Source of the DNA: an uncultured Oscillospiraceae bacterium
Lineage (GTDB): Bacteria > Bacillota > Clostridia > Oscillospirales > Acutalibacteraceae
DNA length: 42,878 nucleotides
Reading direction: 5' to 3'
Assembly (NCBI GenBank): GCA_902492045.1
Contig: CABUKB010000013.1
Location: forward strand, 1-42,878
A program made the position numbers and the translations under genes. Numbering within the stretch: position 1 is the first letter of the stretch; each line of letters begins with the position of its first letter. This document shows positions 7,813-16,149 of the stretch, piece by piece. Below the pieces are notes generated by a model, which saw only the letters and a list, made by a program, of their open reading frames with translations, was not told where the DNA came from and searched no databases.

Positions 7813-9168
7813 ATGGCGGCCCCCTCGGCTTCGAAATTGGGAAACAAACGGATATTCCCATTATTGATGAGCATGTCCCTTCCCCCCGTGCTTTCCATGC
7901 TCGTTCAGTCTTTGTACAATATTGTGGACAGTATGTTCGTCGCCCAGGTGAGTGAAAATGCCTATCTGGCGGTACTCTACGCCTTCCCGATTCAAAATTT
8001 GATTTTGTCCCTGGCCGTCGGTGCGGGAGTGGGACTCAATTCCTATATTGCCCGCCAGCTTGGAGCGGGAGAGCGGGATGAAGCGGACAGTGCCGTCACC
8101 CATGGGTTTCTCCTGGCCGGTGCCCATTCGCTGCTGTTTATCCTGCTCGGCCTGTTTCTGATCGACCCCTTTTTCCGGTTGTTTACCGACTCGCCGGAGG
8201 TGCTGACCCTGGGTGTTTCCTATACCCGTATTGTGGTTTTTCTTTCCTGCGGCACCATATTCCACATTACCGTCGAAAAGATTTTTCAATCGATCGGCCG
8301 GATGATCCTTCCCATGCTGCTTCAAGCTGCGGGTGCCATCATCAACATCCTGCTTGACCCTGTTTTTATATTTGGACTGTTCGGGTTGCCGGCCATGGGT
8401 GTGGAAGGGGCGGCCCTGGCGACCATCATCGGGCAGATGTGTTCAATGCTTTTTTCCCTTGCGCTGTTTTTATTCGGGAAATACGATGTCCGGCTTAAAA
8501 CCCGTGGATTTCGCTTCTCTCTGAAAACCGTGAAAAACATTTATGCGGTGGCGGTCCCCTCCACGGTGATGATGTCCATTGCCTCGGTGCTGGTCATGGG
8601 TCTCAACGCGATCCTCGGCCGGTTTTCCGAACTCGCGGTCAACGCCTTTGGATCGTATTATAAGCTCCAGACCTTTGTCTATATGCCTGCCAATGGCCTG
8701 GTCCAGGGAATGCGGCCGATCCTCTCCTTCAACTATGGCGCGAAAAACCGTCGGCGGGTAATGGATACCCTTCGTTGTTCACTCGGTGTGGTTCTGGTCA
8801 TCATGGCGGCGGGCACCCTCCTGTTCATGGCCGCGCCCGGGGCCGTTCTCGGATTGTTCAATGCCTCGCCGGAAATGCTCGGCATAGGCGTCCCGGCTCT
8901 GCGAATCCTTTCCACCAGCTTTATCGTCTCTTCCATCGGTGTGGTGTTTTCCGCGCTGTTTGAATCCCTCGGCATGGGAAAAGAAAGTTTAATAATCTCC
9001 CTGCTCCGTCAATTTCTCATCACCCTGCCTCTGGCGTTTCTCCTGTCCTTCCCCTTAGAGCTGATTGGGGTGTGGATCTCCTTCCCCATCGCAGAGACCG
9101 CTGCTGCAGGGGTCTCTCTCCTGCTCTTTCGCCGGATCCGGCGAAAGGACCCGGTTTTGAGAGGCTGA
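7813..9168 (+). CDS. MATE family multidrug/cation efflux transporter
   Basis: A 451-residue integral membrane protein with about 12 hydrophobic segments, normal for MATE (multi antimicrobial extrusion) antiporters that export cationic drugs or metabolites in exchange for Na+ or H+. The first repeat carries the typical VQSLYNIVDSMFVAQ segment near residue 33 and GAGVGLNSYIARQLGAGE near 73; the second half repeats the fold, with the loop FVYMPANGLVQGMRPILSFNYGAKN near 295. A weak AAAGGA ribosome site precedes the ATG. The 180 bases upstream have no clear promoter. It is not coupled to a regulator gene, so the natural substrate is unknown. Confidence 0.93.
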   Translation: MAAPSASKLGNKRIFPLLMSMSLPPVLSMLVQSLYNIVDSMFVAQVSENAYLAVLYAFPIQNLILSLAVGAGVGLNSYIARQLGAGERDEADSAVTHGFLLAGAHSLLFILLGLFLIDPFFRLFTDSPEVLTLGVSYTRIVVFLSCGTIFHITVEKIFQSIGRMILPMLLQAAGAIINILLDPVFIFGLFGLPAMGVEGAALATIIGQMCSMLFSLALFLFGKYDVRLKTRGFRFSLKTVKNIYAVAVPSTVMMSIASVLVMGLNAILGRFSELAVNAFGSYYKLQTFVYMPANGLVQGMRPILSFNYGAKNRRRVMDTLRCSLGVVLVIMAAGTLLFMAAPGAVLGLFNASPEMLGIGVPALRILSTSFIVSSIGVVFSALFESLGMGKESLIISLLRQFLITLPLAFLLSFPLELIGVWISFPIAETAAAGVSLLLFRRIRRKDPVLRG

Positions 9169-9309
9169 ACCTCCGTGTTGTTATAAACCAGCCCACACCT
9201 GTTTTACGGCGTTTCCCGCATCAGCAACGCTACACACTCGACGGTATTCCCTTTTTCCCACAAATCTCAGGTTTCTTATTGCTTCATATTTGAATATGGT
9301 TAGCCGAAT

Positions 9310-10158
9310 TCAGTGCTTGGTAAAACTGTAATCCATTTTCAAATACTCTACAGATTTTTTTAAGGCTGCAATTGTTTTCGTTTCCAGCACGCATCTCGCA
9401 TTTCTTTTGTTAGCCAAAGAAAGCCTTTCTCTGATGTTTATTTCCCCATCACCGAGCGCCAAATGATTACGCCCCCCCTGCTCGTCACTTTTCGCGATAC
9501 CATCATGGATATGAAAATGTATCAACTTGTCGGCATGGTCCATAATAAACGGAACATCAATTTCTCTGATTCCTTTTGAATGACCAATATCCCATGTCAA
9601 TCCAAACTTAGGACTTTCAAGTAAATATTCTATCGCCTTTTTCTCATATTCACGAAAACCATCCGTATTTTCTATAGAAATTGCAATATCTGAATTACCA
9701 ATCCATTCTTCACAAAGTGTCCGAAACTTGATAAATGAGTTCCTATAAACATCAAAATTTCTGTCATACATCCAAACCTTTCTGTCCGGGAGTGTGATGT
9801 AGATTCCAGGGTGCATATGCATATTTATAATGAACGGCTGACTCTTCGCGCCATACTTATCTCGCAAAGGAATCAGCTTTTTCGCCACTGCAATAGTTCT
9901 TTTCACCGTTTCCAGATATGCATTTGAAATAAGCCTATTAAAATCAGCAATATTAAGATTTTCATCCAAATGAATAGTATAATATAGCCTTGCTTCATCC
10001 GCCATTCTATAAAATTCATCCGTATATTCCATTTTATCTATCTGATACTCCGGAAAACTCATATTAAGTTCCAGAAACTGCAACCCCAGTTCCCTGCACA
10101 AATATATGTTATCTTTTAACGTATGGTTCTCAATTAAGGTTGGCATTCCAAATTGCAT
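9310..10158 (-). CDS. TIM-barrel sugar isomerase/endonuclease-IV-like protein
   Basis: A 282-residue protein of the xylose isomerase-like TIM-barrel superfamily (AP endonuclease family 2 fold). Barrel motifs are present: INMHMHPGIYI near residue 140, ISIENTDGFREYEKKAIEYL near 180, LTWDIGHSKG near 205, IHFHIHDG near 232 and CVLETKT near 267; the conserved Glu, Asp and His residues are probable metal ligands. The start is set at the ATG at 10158 because AGGAGG lies eight bases before it; the frame stays open further upstream without a ribosome site. The gene is visibly AT-rich compared with the MATE and rlmD genes around it, and it lies next to a truncated copy of the rlmD 3' end, so it is likely acquired. 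Substrate unknown. Confidence 0.82.
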   Translation of the reverse strand: MQFGMPTLIENHTLKDNIYLCRELGLQFLELNMSFPEYQIDKMEYTDEFYRMADEARLYYTIHLDENLNIADFNRLISNAYLETVKRTIAVAKKLIPLRDKYGAKSQPFIINMHMHPGIYITLPDRKVWMYDRNFDVYRNSFIKFRTLCEEWIGNSDIAISIENTDGFREYEKKAIEYLLESPKFGLTWDIGHSKGIREIDVPFIMDHADKLIHFHIHDGIAKSDEQGGRNHLALGDGEINIRERLSLANKRNARCVLETKTIAALKKSVEYLKMDYSFTKH

Positions 10159-10230
10159 CACAATATCCTCCTCTTTTCCCAAAGGCTGCAATGCTTCGTT
10201 CTCTGTATCAGCACAAAGACACTTTGCCAA

Positions 10231-10341
10231 TTACCTTATTGTTTTTTTGTGGGAAAGCAGTACTACCGTCTCCACATGGCTCGTCCGGATACGTTGAATT
10301 TCCTTGATATTTTTCCGAGTACGGGAATATATCATCAGCCT
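10231..10341 (-). pseudogene. Remnant resembling an rlmD 3' end (possible attachment scar)
   Basis: On the minus strand a short open stretch encodes a peptide ending IRTSHVETVVLLSHKK and a few more residues, then TAA at 10231. The true RlmD (10907-12283) ends in PRTPHVETVVLMTK. The two DNA segments, 10258-10288 and 10919-10949, match at 24 of 31 positions in the same orientation. There is no start codon with a ribosome site and no methyltransferase domain in front. It looks like the duplicated target end left by an element that integrated at the 3' end of rlmD; that origin is inference. Confidence 0.6.
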
Positions 10342-10421
10342 AATTCACCGTTTTGCCGTTTGCGGGAATATGTCAGTAAAACTGAAATATGCAGAGTTTT
10401 AGCTCAACAGCACAAATAGCT

Positions 10422-10829
10422 TTATTTTCGATTGGGTCTTCTTTTTATTTTTAGCATTACAATTATATCCTCAACCTTGATCTTGTCATCAAGCGGTATC
10501 CATAGCCATTTTCCATCGTGCAGCGTTTCTGTCTTTTCATAGATATCCTGCAATGGCTTTGAGAGAGAGGCGCTCATTTCTTCAAATTTTTCTCTCTCAG
10601 ATTTACCATACGTTATCAAGAGATTCGCAGTATCTTCTTTTGCATAAAAGGTGCAAAGCGTTTTTCCGCCTCTGCGATACTTATATTCAATCTTCCAATC
10701 GCTAAACCCCTTACTCCATAACCTGTCCATATCATATAAGGCATCTATCGCCTCCGTCAATCCATCCCATATTGATAAGTTTTTTTCCGATAACAAGACT
10801 TTTAATTGTTCTCTCATACTTTCGTTCAT
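10422..10829 (-). CDS. DUF3788 family protein
   Basis: A 135-residue soluble protein matching the DUF3788 pattern: an N-terminal LYDMDRLWSKGFSDW segment, the KYRRGGKTLCTFYAKED strand pair near residue 51 and a LLITYGKSEREKFE segment near 70, followed by HDGKWLWIPL near 103. The family is common in gut Firmicutes and Bacteroidetes and has no established function. GAAAGGA lies about nine bases before the ATG. The gene is AT-rich and sits between the real rlmD end and the rlmD-like remnant, consistent with a small inserted cassette. Confidence 0.8.
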   Translation of the reverse strand: MNESMREQLKVLLSEKNLSIWDGLTEAIDALYDMDRLWSKGFSDWKIEYKYRRGGKTLCTFYAKEDTANLLITYGKSEREKFEEMSASLSKPLQDIYEKTETLHDGKWLWIPLDDKIKVEDIIVMLKIKRRPNRK

Positions 10830-10906
10830 TCTGTCACGATCCTTTCTGTTTTATGATCGCATAGCTCCATCAACTTCTGATTTTCCGTTGTTTTCGCCTA
10901 AGATGA

Positions 10907-12283
10907 TTATTTTGTCATCAGCACTACGGTCTCCACGTGCGGCGTACGGGGAAACATATCGACCGGCTGGATCGTTTCCGTTCGATAGCCATGCTCCCCA
11001 AACCGTTTGAGATCCCTCGCCAACGTGGCCGGATCGCAGGAGACGTAAACCACACGGCCGGGAGACATCGCCGCAACGGTTTCAATGACGGTGGGGGTGC
11101 ATCCCTTACGGGGCGGATCGAGAATAACGATAGACGGCCGGATTCCCTCTTCCCGAAGACTCTCCGCGGCCTTGCCCGCATCAGCACAGAGAAAGCGTGC
11201 GTTCACAATGCCGTTTTCCTCCGCGTTTTGTCTGGCGTCTTCCACGGCCTCCGCCACGCTCTCGACGCCAATCACCTGCCCCGCTTTTTCCGCCATGGTC
11301 AGGCCAATCGTCCCTGTACCGCAATACAGATCCAGAACCGTATCCTCCGGTCCCGGAGAGGCAAACTCCGCCGCGACGCCGTATAAAACCTCCGCCTGCT
11401 GGCGGTTGACCTGATAGAACGACCTCGGAGACAAACGAAACCGCAGGCCGCACAGTACATCGGTGATAGAATCCCGCCCCCAGAGGACAAAGCCCTTTTC
11501 GCCAAGGATCACGTTCGTGTCTTCCCGGTTGAGATTGACCACAACGGACACCAATCCCGGGACCTGCTCACGCAGAGCGGCGACCAGGGCAGACGCTTCG
11601 GGCAGCTTGCCGGACGTGCAGACCAGACAGAGCTGCACCTCCCCTGTCGCTTCCGCCTCGCGTATGTAAATATGCCGGAGGATTCCTTTCCCGGTCGTCT
11701 CATCGTAAATCGGCAGACCGGTCTTTTTCGCCCATTTCCCCACTATATCCACAACGGTCTGAAAGGACTTCGGCTGCAATAGACAAGCGTGTTGTTCCAC
11801 CACGCGATGGCTGCGAGGCGCGTAAAATCCAATTAAAGGTCGGTATGGCCCCGGCACCACCGGATACTGCGCCTTGTTGCGGTAATGCCGGTCGCGTTCG
11901 CTCCCGATGATCGGCTGGATACCGGCGTCGATTCCTCCTATGCGAGTCAAGGCGTCGGATACCTTGCGCTGCTTGTACCGCAGTTCCGCTTCATAGGAGA
12001 CGTGCCGCCAGGTGCAGCCACCGCACCGGCCAAACACCGGGCAGTCGTTTTCCGCCGCAATACGGTCGCCGGAGGAAACCAAAATCTCCTCCGTCCGGCC
12101 ATAGGCCAGCCGTTTTTCCACCTTGAGTATTCGGCAGCGAATCCGATCCCCCACGGCGGTAAACGGAACGATCACCGCCATGCCGCCGTCTTCTCCCGGG
12201 AGTCCGGCCCGGCCAATACCGCTGCCTTCAGCCGTGGTCCCTGTGATATCCAGGGTGATCACCTGGTTTTTAGAAAGCTCCAT
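10907..12283 (-). CDS. rlmD: 23S rRNA (uracil-C5)-methyltransferase, RlmD/RumA family
   Basis: A 458-residue S-adenosylmethionine-dependent enzyme that methylates C5 of a uracil in 23S rRNA (U1939 or U747 in E. coli numbering). It has an N-terminal TRAM domain (about 1-65), a 4Fe-4S site (Cys81, Cys87, Cys90 and Cys167), the AdoMet motif VLDLYCGTGTIGL, the DPPRKGC motif and the catalytic cysteine in VYVSCDPATLARDL, followed by the usual PRTPHVETVVLM terminus. Start at 12283 because AGAGGA lies seven bases before that ATG; the frame continues 12 codons upstream without a ribosome site. A TTGTGT/TACAAT promoter lies at 12311-12339. RlmD and RlmCD types cannot be told apart by eye. Confidence 0.93.
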   Translation of the reverse strand: MELSKNQVITLDITGTTAEGSGIGRAGLPGEDGGMAVIVPFTAVGDRIRCRILKVEKRLAYGRTEEILVSSGDRIAAENDCPVFGRCGGCTWRHVSYEAELRYKQRKVSDALTRIGGIDAGIQPIIGSERDRHYRNKAQYPVVPGPYRPLIGFYAPRSHRVVEQHACLLQPKSFQTVVDIVGKWAKKTGLPIYDETTGKGILRHIYIREAEATGEVQLCLVCTSGKLPEASALVAALREQVPGLVSVVVNLNREDTNVILGEKGFVLWGRDSITDVLCGLRFRLSPRSFYQVNRQQAEVLYGVAAEFASPGPEDTVLDLYCGTGTIGLTMAEKAGQVIGVESVAEAVEDARQNAEENGIVNARFLCADAGKAAESLREEGIRPSIVILDPPRKGCTPTVIETVAAMSPGRVVYVSCDPATLARDLKRFGEHGYRTETIQPVDMFPRTPHVETVVLMTK

Positions 12284-12310
12284 GTCTGATTCCTCTGCTT
12301 GTTTTTTCTC

Positions 12311-12339
12311 ATTGTACACTTACAAGCGCAAAAACACAA
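12311..12339 (-). promoter_or_regulatory. Promoter of rlmD
   Basis: On the minus strand TTGTGT (12334-12339), a 17-base spacer and TACAAT (12311-12316). It starts immediately after the terminator hairpin of the DUF1540 gene. Confidence 0.65.
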
Positions 12340-12340
12340 G

Positions 12341-12377
12341 AACAAAGCCGGTAAAGAAACCCTTTACCGGCTTTGTT
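12341..12377 (-). terminator. Terminator of the DUF1540 gene
   Basis: A 16-bp perfect stem (12341-12356 with 12362-12377) with a five-base loop, beginning two bases after the DUF1540 stop. The minus strand continues CTTGTGTTTTTG, which also carries the rlmD -35 box. Confidence 0.85.
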
Positions 12378-12379
12378 CA

Positions 12380-12559
12380 TCAGCAACAGGACTCTTTAAC
12401 CTTAAAAGACTGGCAATCGGTACACTCCACCACAGTGGGATTCGATTCATGGGTGCCGACCTGGATTTTATCCAAAGAACAGTAATTCTGGCTGCCGCAA
12501 TGATACCGGCACTGCTGAACGGAACACGCGATCGACTGATTGGCTTTGCAGTTGTCCAT
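12380..12559 (-). CDS. DUF1540 Cys-rich small protein
   Basis: A 59-residue protein with nine cysteines (4, 12, 17, 21, 27, 46, 49, 58, 59), matching the DUF1540 pattern of ACSVxxCxYHxxxxxC followed by a strand and CTDCxSF. The cysteines probably bind a metal or cross-link the protein; several clostridial DUF1540 proteins are spore-associated, but that role is not shown here. The start is the ATG at 12559 behind AAGGAGGGAGA; the upstream 27 codons of open frame lack a ribosome site. It is divergent from the helicase gene at 12728. A TCATA/GACACTA pair upstream faintly resembles a sigma G site but is too degenerate to call. Confidence 0.85.
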   Translation of the reverse strand: MDNCKANQSIACSVQQCRYHCGSQNYCSLDKIQVGTHESNPTVVECTDCQSFKVKESCC

Positions 12560-12656
12560 TTTTTCTCCCTCCTTTATCTTGGGTTCGTCATTAGTGTCCC
12601 CGAAACTTTTTGAAATATGAGCCGTCTTAATATGAAACAAACGTTTTTTATTTATA

Positions 12657-12685
12657 TTGACAAATCTTCGATTCTCTTATATACT
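12657..12685 (+). promoter_or_regulatory. Promoter of the nuclease-helicase gene
   Basis: TTGACA (12657-12662), a 17-base spacer and TATACT (12680-12685). The predicted start leaves a 36-base leader with a GGGAGGGG ribosome site. Confidence 0.9.
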
Positions 12686-12727
12686 CGTTTTTGTTTCGAA
12701 CATATTTTCTTTTGGGAGGGGATCGGG

Positions 12728-15136
12728 ATGCGGCTGTCGGTACGTGAACTGGTGGAGTTTGTTTTGCGCGACGGCGATCTCGATCATCGCCGCGCCGATC
12801 CGGAACGGATGGCCGAGGGTTCCCGGATCCACAGGCGGATCCAGAGGGAACAGGGTGAGCAATATGAAGCGGAGGTACCCCTGTCTGTGTCCCTCGAATA
12901 TGAGGGGATTCCCTACACGGTGGAAGGCCGTGCCGACGGCATCCGGATCGCCGATGAAGGGGTGCTGGTGGACGAAATCAAAACCACCGCCCTCTCGCTC
13001 GAAGAGATCGACGGAAACAACCGGCTACATTGGGGACAGGCACTATGTTATGCCTATATGCTGGCGCGGCAGCGGTCTCTCTCCTGTGTGGAGGTACAGC
13101 TGACCTACTGCCAACGTCAGACAGGGGAGATCCGCCGTTTTCTCCGCTCCTACACATGGGAACAACTCGAGACCTTCTTTTTGGATCTGTTGTTTCATTA
13201 CCAAATGTGGGCCGAAATGCAAAGGGAATGGACCCACACGCGGGACGCCTCCATTCTTTCTCTCCCGTTCCCGTTTTCCGGCTACCGGCCGGGACAGCGC
13301 CGGCTGGCCGCCTGTGTCTATCGAACGGTGCGGGATGAAGGACGGTTATTGTGCCAGGCCCCTACCGGGATCGGCAAAACCATTTCCACGCTTTATCCCG
13401 CTGTCAAAGCTCTCGGAGAAGGGCATACGGAAAAAATCTTTTATCTCACCGCCAAAACCATCACCCGCAGGGCCGCTATGAATGCCTGTGAAAGCATGGC
13501 GGGGCAGGGGCTGCGGCTTCGGACGATTCTGCTGACGGCAAAAGATAAAATCTGCTTTTTGCAAAGGCCTGAGGGCGGCCGCAGTGGGAAATGCAACCCG
13601 GACGGCTGCCCCTATGCCAAAGGGCATTTCAGCCGGATCAACGATGCGCTGTACGATCTCTTGCACCGAAGCGACCTATACACGATGGAAACGGTCCAAG
13701 CCTGTGCTGAGGATCACCGGGTATGCCCTTTCGAGCTCCAGTTGGACGCCACCCTCTGGTGCGACTGCATTGTGGGGGATTATAACTATCTCTTTGACCC
13801 TCAGGTCTATCTTCGCAGGTTTTTTGATTTTCCAAGGGGAGCCTATACTTTTTTGATCGACGAGGCGCACAATCTGGTGGATCGCGCCCGGGAGATGTAT
13901 TCCGCCTCTTTAACCAAATCGGCGGCCTGGACGGTTAAAAAGAGCGTCAATAAGAAGGAGAATCTGGCCAAGGCCCTTACCGCGCTGAACAAGGCTTTTC
14001 TGGCGCTGCGCGAAGGGAATACGCCAGAAGGCGTCGAGACGCGGGAGAGAGCGGCGGATTCTCTTCTTCCTCCCTTGGAACGGGTGGCTGGGGAAGCCGC
14101 TCTGTGGCTGAAAAACCACCCCGGCGCTGCACAGGAAGAGGCCGTGCTGTCCCTGTATTTTGACGTTTTACGGTATCTGAAAATCGCGGATTTATACGAT
14201 AGCCGGTATCGCACTCTCCTGACCTTTTCCAAAAAGGATATCACGGTCAAACAATTCTGCGTCGATCCGTCGGATCTTTTGTCCGGATGCCTGGATAAAG
14301 GAAAGGCGGCCGTCTTTTTTTCGGCGACACTATCCCCCATGCTTTATTATCAGGAACTGCTCGGCGCGGGGAAAGATGCGCAAACGCTTCTTCTTCCCTC
14401 CCCCTTCCCACGGGAAAACCTTTGTCTTCTCATCGACGACCGGATCAGCACCCGTTATCCGGACCGGACCGACAGCGTCGAACCCATCGCGCGGATGATC
14501 GGCGCGGCTGTGCAAGCAAGACAAGGCAATTATATGGTCTTTTTCCCTTCCTATAGCTATATGCAGGAGGTCTATGAGGCTTTTACCGCCTGGTATCCAG
14601 ACTTTCAGACCATATTGCAGACGCCTAACATGAAGGAAGACGAGCGAGAGGCGTTTTTGGATCGGTTCAAAACGGAAATTCCCGAAACCATCCTCGGCTT
14701 TTGTGTTCTCGGCGGCATTTATTCGGAAGGAATCGATCTCAAGGGCGACCGCCTGATCGGGTCCATTATTGTGGGAGTCGGCCTCCCGCAGATCAACCCG
14801 GAACAGGAGGTTATCCGCACCTATTTTGAACAACAGAATCACAGGGGATTTCTCTATGCCTATCAGATTCCGGGAATGGGCAAAATCCAACAGGCGGCCG
14901 GCCGGGTCATCCGGGACGAGGCGGACCGGGGGCTTGTCCTTTTGATCGACGATCGTTTCACCTCTTTTACCTATCGCCGCCTGCTGCCGGCCCATTGGAA
15001 CGGATATCAGGTGGTGCGGGCTCCGGATTCGGTATCCCGCCAGGTCCGCGCCTTTTGGGGGGAAAATACCGGCGCGGCGGGTACCGCCCCTGTCCGGATT
15101 TTCGGTCTCGGGTCCGCGCCTCTCGGCCAGTGCTGA
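12728..15136 (+). CDS. PD-(D/E)XK nuclease fused to XPD/DinG-like Fe-S DNA helicase
   Basis: An 802-residue fusion. Residues 1-170 form a RecB/Cas4-type nuclease: His35, Asp70 in GRADG, the D82-E-I-K85 core and the Gln104-x3-Tyr108 motif. The rest is a superfamily 2 helicase: Walker A APTGIGKT at 211-218, an iron-sulfur domain with Cys276, Cys289, Cys294 and Cys333 (Cys326 as alternative), the DEAH box at 378-381, and the C-terminal motifs FSATL, EGIDLKGD and QAAGRVIRDEAD. Related enzymes unwind DNA 5' to 3' and act on recombination or repair intermediates. The start at 12728 is chosen for GGGAGGGG just upstream and a promoter 43 bases upstream; an in-frame start at 12617 would lie before that promoter. 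Monocistronic, divergent from the DUF1540 gene. Both active centres look intact. Confidence 0.9.
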   Translation: MRLSVRELVEFVLRDGDLDHRRADPERMAEGSRIHRRIQREQGEQYEAEVPLSVSLEYEGIPYTVEGRADGIRIADEGVLVDEIKTTALSLEEIDGNNRLHWGQALCYAYMLARQRSLSCVEVQLTYCQRQTGEIRRFLRSYTWEQLETFFLDLLFHYQMWAEMQREWTHTRDASILSLPFPFSGYRPGQRRLAACVYRTVRDEGRLLCQAPTGIGKTISTLYPAVKALGEGHTEKIFYLTAKTITRRAAMNACESMAGQGLRLRTILLTAKDKICFLQRPEGGRSGKCNPDGCPYAKGHFSRINDALYDLLHRSDLYTMETVQACAEDHRVCPFELQLDATLWCDCIVGDYNYLFDPQVYLRRFFDFPRGAYTFLIDEAHNLVDRAREMYSASLTKSAAWTVKKSVNKKENLAKALTALNKAFLALREGNTPEGVETRERAADSLLPPLERVAGEAALWLKNHPGAAQEEAVLSLYFDVLRYLKIADLYDSRYRTLLTFSKKDITVKQFCVDPSDLLSGCLDKGKAAVFFSATLSPMLYYQELLGAGKDAQTLLLPSPFPRENLCLLIDDRISTRYPDRTDSVEPIARMIGAAVQARQGNYMVFFPSYSYMQEVYEAFTAWYPDFQTILQTPNMKEDEREAFLDRFKTEIPETILGFCVLGGIYSEGIDLKGDRLIGSIIVGVGLPQINPEQEVIRTYFEQQNHRGFLYAYQIPGMGKIQQAAGRVIRDEADRGLVLLIDDRFTSFTYRRLLPAHWNGYQVVRAPDSVSRQVRAFWGENTGAAGTAPVRIFGLGSAPLGQC

Positions 15137-15287
15137 CAGCCCCCTCCCCCATGTCCCGGCCTGAGCGCATCGTGGCGAATGGACCGGGGGCCCTTAGCGA
15201 GGCCATTTTCTTCGCGGAGAATATGCCGTTTGACGCGGCGATGAATCGCAACCATCAGCAAAGCTGGCGGTTTTTGGCGCACAGAAA

Positions 15288-15317
15288 GGCCGCTTCCGAT
15301 TACAGTCGGAAGCGGCC
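15288..15317 (-). terminator. Terminator of yaaL-bofA
   Basis: A 12-bp perfect stem (15288-15299 with 15306-15317) begins 16 bases beyond the bofA stop. The minus strand then reads TTTCTG, a short U tract. Confidence 0.75.
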
Positions 15318-15332
15318 CATCACGCAGCCGGG

Positions 15333-15602
15333 TTACGTGGCAAAAATCACCTTGAGGATCAACAGGGCCACCACTCCCGGCACCCCCAGGACCAGGCAGC
15401 ACAAGCCGGACAAAAGGTTCAGCCCCAGGGAAACCCCGGTGAAGGCGCCGACCACATTGACCGCCGCCAAAGCACATAGGCCCTGCGCACCACTGCCGAT
15501 CAGCCCCCTCACCGGGCGCTTTGAGCGGATTAAGGCAACGCCCACCACGACAAGCAGGCATATCCCTACCGCTCCCACCAGGATGCGCAGCCAAAGACTC
15601 AT
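15333..15602 (-). CDS. bofA: Pro-sigma K processing inhibitor BofA
   Basis: An 89-residue protein with two hydrophobic segments (about 5-25 and 60-87), separated by RSKRPVRGLIGSGAQGLCAL and NVVGAFTGVSLGLN, the most conserved part of BofA. In Bacillus, BofA sits in the mother-cell membrane around the forespore and holds the SpoIVFB protease inactive until the forespore signals. GGAGG lies eight bases before the ATG. It is 15 bases behind yaaL, the arrangement seen in Bacillus (recR-yaaL-bofA), though recR is not present here. The unit is preceded by a sigma E-like promoter. Confidence 0.9.
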   Translation of the reverse strand: MSLWLRILVGAVGICLLVVVGVALIRSKRPVRGLIGSGAQGLCALAAVNVVGAFTGVSLGLNLLSGLCCLVLGVPGVVALLILKVIFAT

Positions 15603-15617
15603 GTCCGTTTCCTCCGT

Positions 15618-15869
15618 TTATCCGTTTTTTTCCTGTATAGACGCGCCCGCCGGCACTCCTTTTGCTTTTGCCTGCCGCAGCAAATACCGGTAGCGGGCTC
15701 TTAGGGATTCCATTTCATAGATACACGCTTCGATCAAATCGCTGTCATTTTCCATCTCAAAACGCGCCTGCACGTTTTCCAGCTGGCGGCATACCTCCCG
15801 AATGGCCTCCCGGGTGGTATCGGTTTGTTCCTCCGGCTTCAGCAGGACGCGCTTGATCGCGAAATCCAT
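15618..15869 (-). CDS. yaaL: YaaL/DUF2508 family protein
   Basis: An 83-residue, mostly helical soluble protein. The segment AIREVCRQLENVQARFEMEN followed by DLIEACIYEMESLRARYRYLLRQAK fits the DUF2508 (YaaL) family, whose role is unknown. Identification is strengthened by position: it is immediately upstream of bofA, as in Bacillus. The start at 15869 is preceded by AAAGGCGGGGG; the 25 codons of open frame upstream contain the sigma E-like promoter and are not translated. Confidence 0.8.
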   Translation of the reverse strand: MDFAIKRVLLKPEEQTDTTREAIREVCRQLENVQARFEMENDSDLIEACIYEMESLRARYRYLLRQAKAKGVPAGASIQEKNG

Positions 15870-15891
15870 GTGTCCCCCGCCTTTCATAAAA

Positions 15892-15920
15892 AGTCTATGC
15901 GTAGTATTGGCAGAATATGC
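15892..15920 (-). promoter_or_regulatory. Sigma E-type sporulation promoter of yaaL-bofA
   Basis: On the minus strand GCATATT (15914-15920) fits the Bacillus sigma E -35 box (kmATATT) at every position; a 14-base spacer leads to CATAGACT (15892-15899), close to CATACAnT. The site lies 23 bases before the yaaL ATG. Bacillus bofA is known to be sigma E dependent. Confidence 0.75.
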
Positions 15921-16120
15921 CGTTTTAATCGGCGGGATGACCAAACTTCATCGGGTTGATGAAGTCGAGAAGAGGAGGCCGCTTTCTTTACCGGTGCTTT
16001 TGCTGGCGCCGCTCGATTTTTCTAAAATAGAGGCTCTGATGACAACCATCGCCCATGCCGTCGTTCGGCCCTGCGGCCATACCGTGGCGGTGATCTTATA
16101 TGGGAAAGCCCTGTATCCAA
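15921..16120. other. Spacer with no recognised feature
   Basis: About 200 bases between the yaaL promoter and the terminator of the acetyltransferase gene. A 119-codon plus-strand frame (15802-16161) runs through it, but it overlaps yaaL in antisense, has no ribosome site and no recognisable domain. No RNA structure such as the SRP RNA that sometimes lies in this neighbourhood was found. Confidence 0.5.
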
Positions 16121-16149
16121 AGAAAAAGGCCCCTCTCGGCAAGCGAGAG
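16121..16149 (-). terminator. Terminator of the maltose-type O-acetyltransferase gene
   Basis: A CTCTCG/CGAGAG stem (16133-16138 with 16144-16149) with a five-base loop, followed on the minus strand by GGGGCC and five T. It lies 24 bases after the stop at 16174. Confidence 0.75.
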
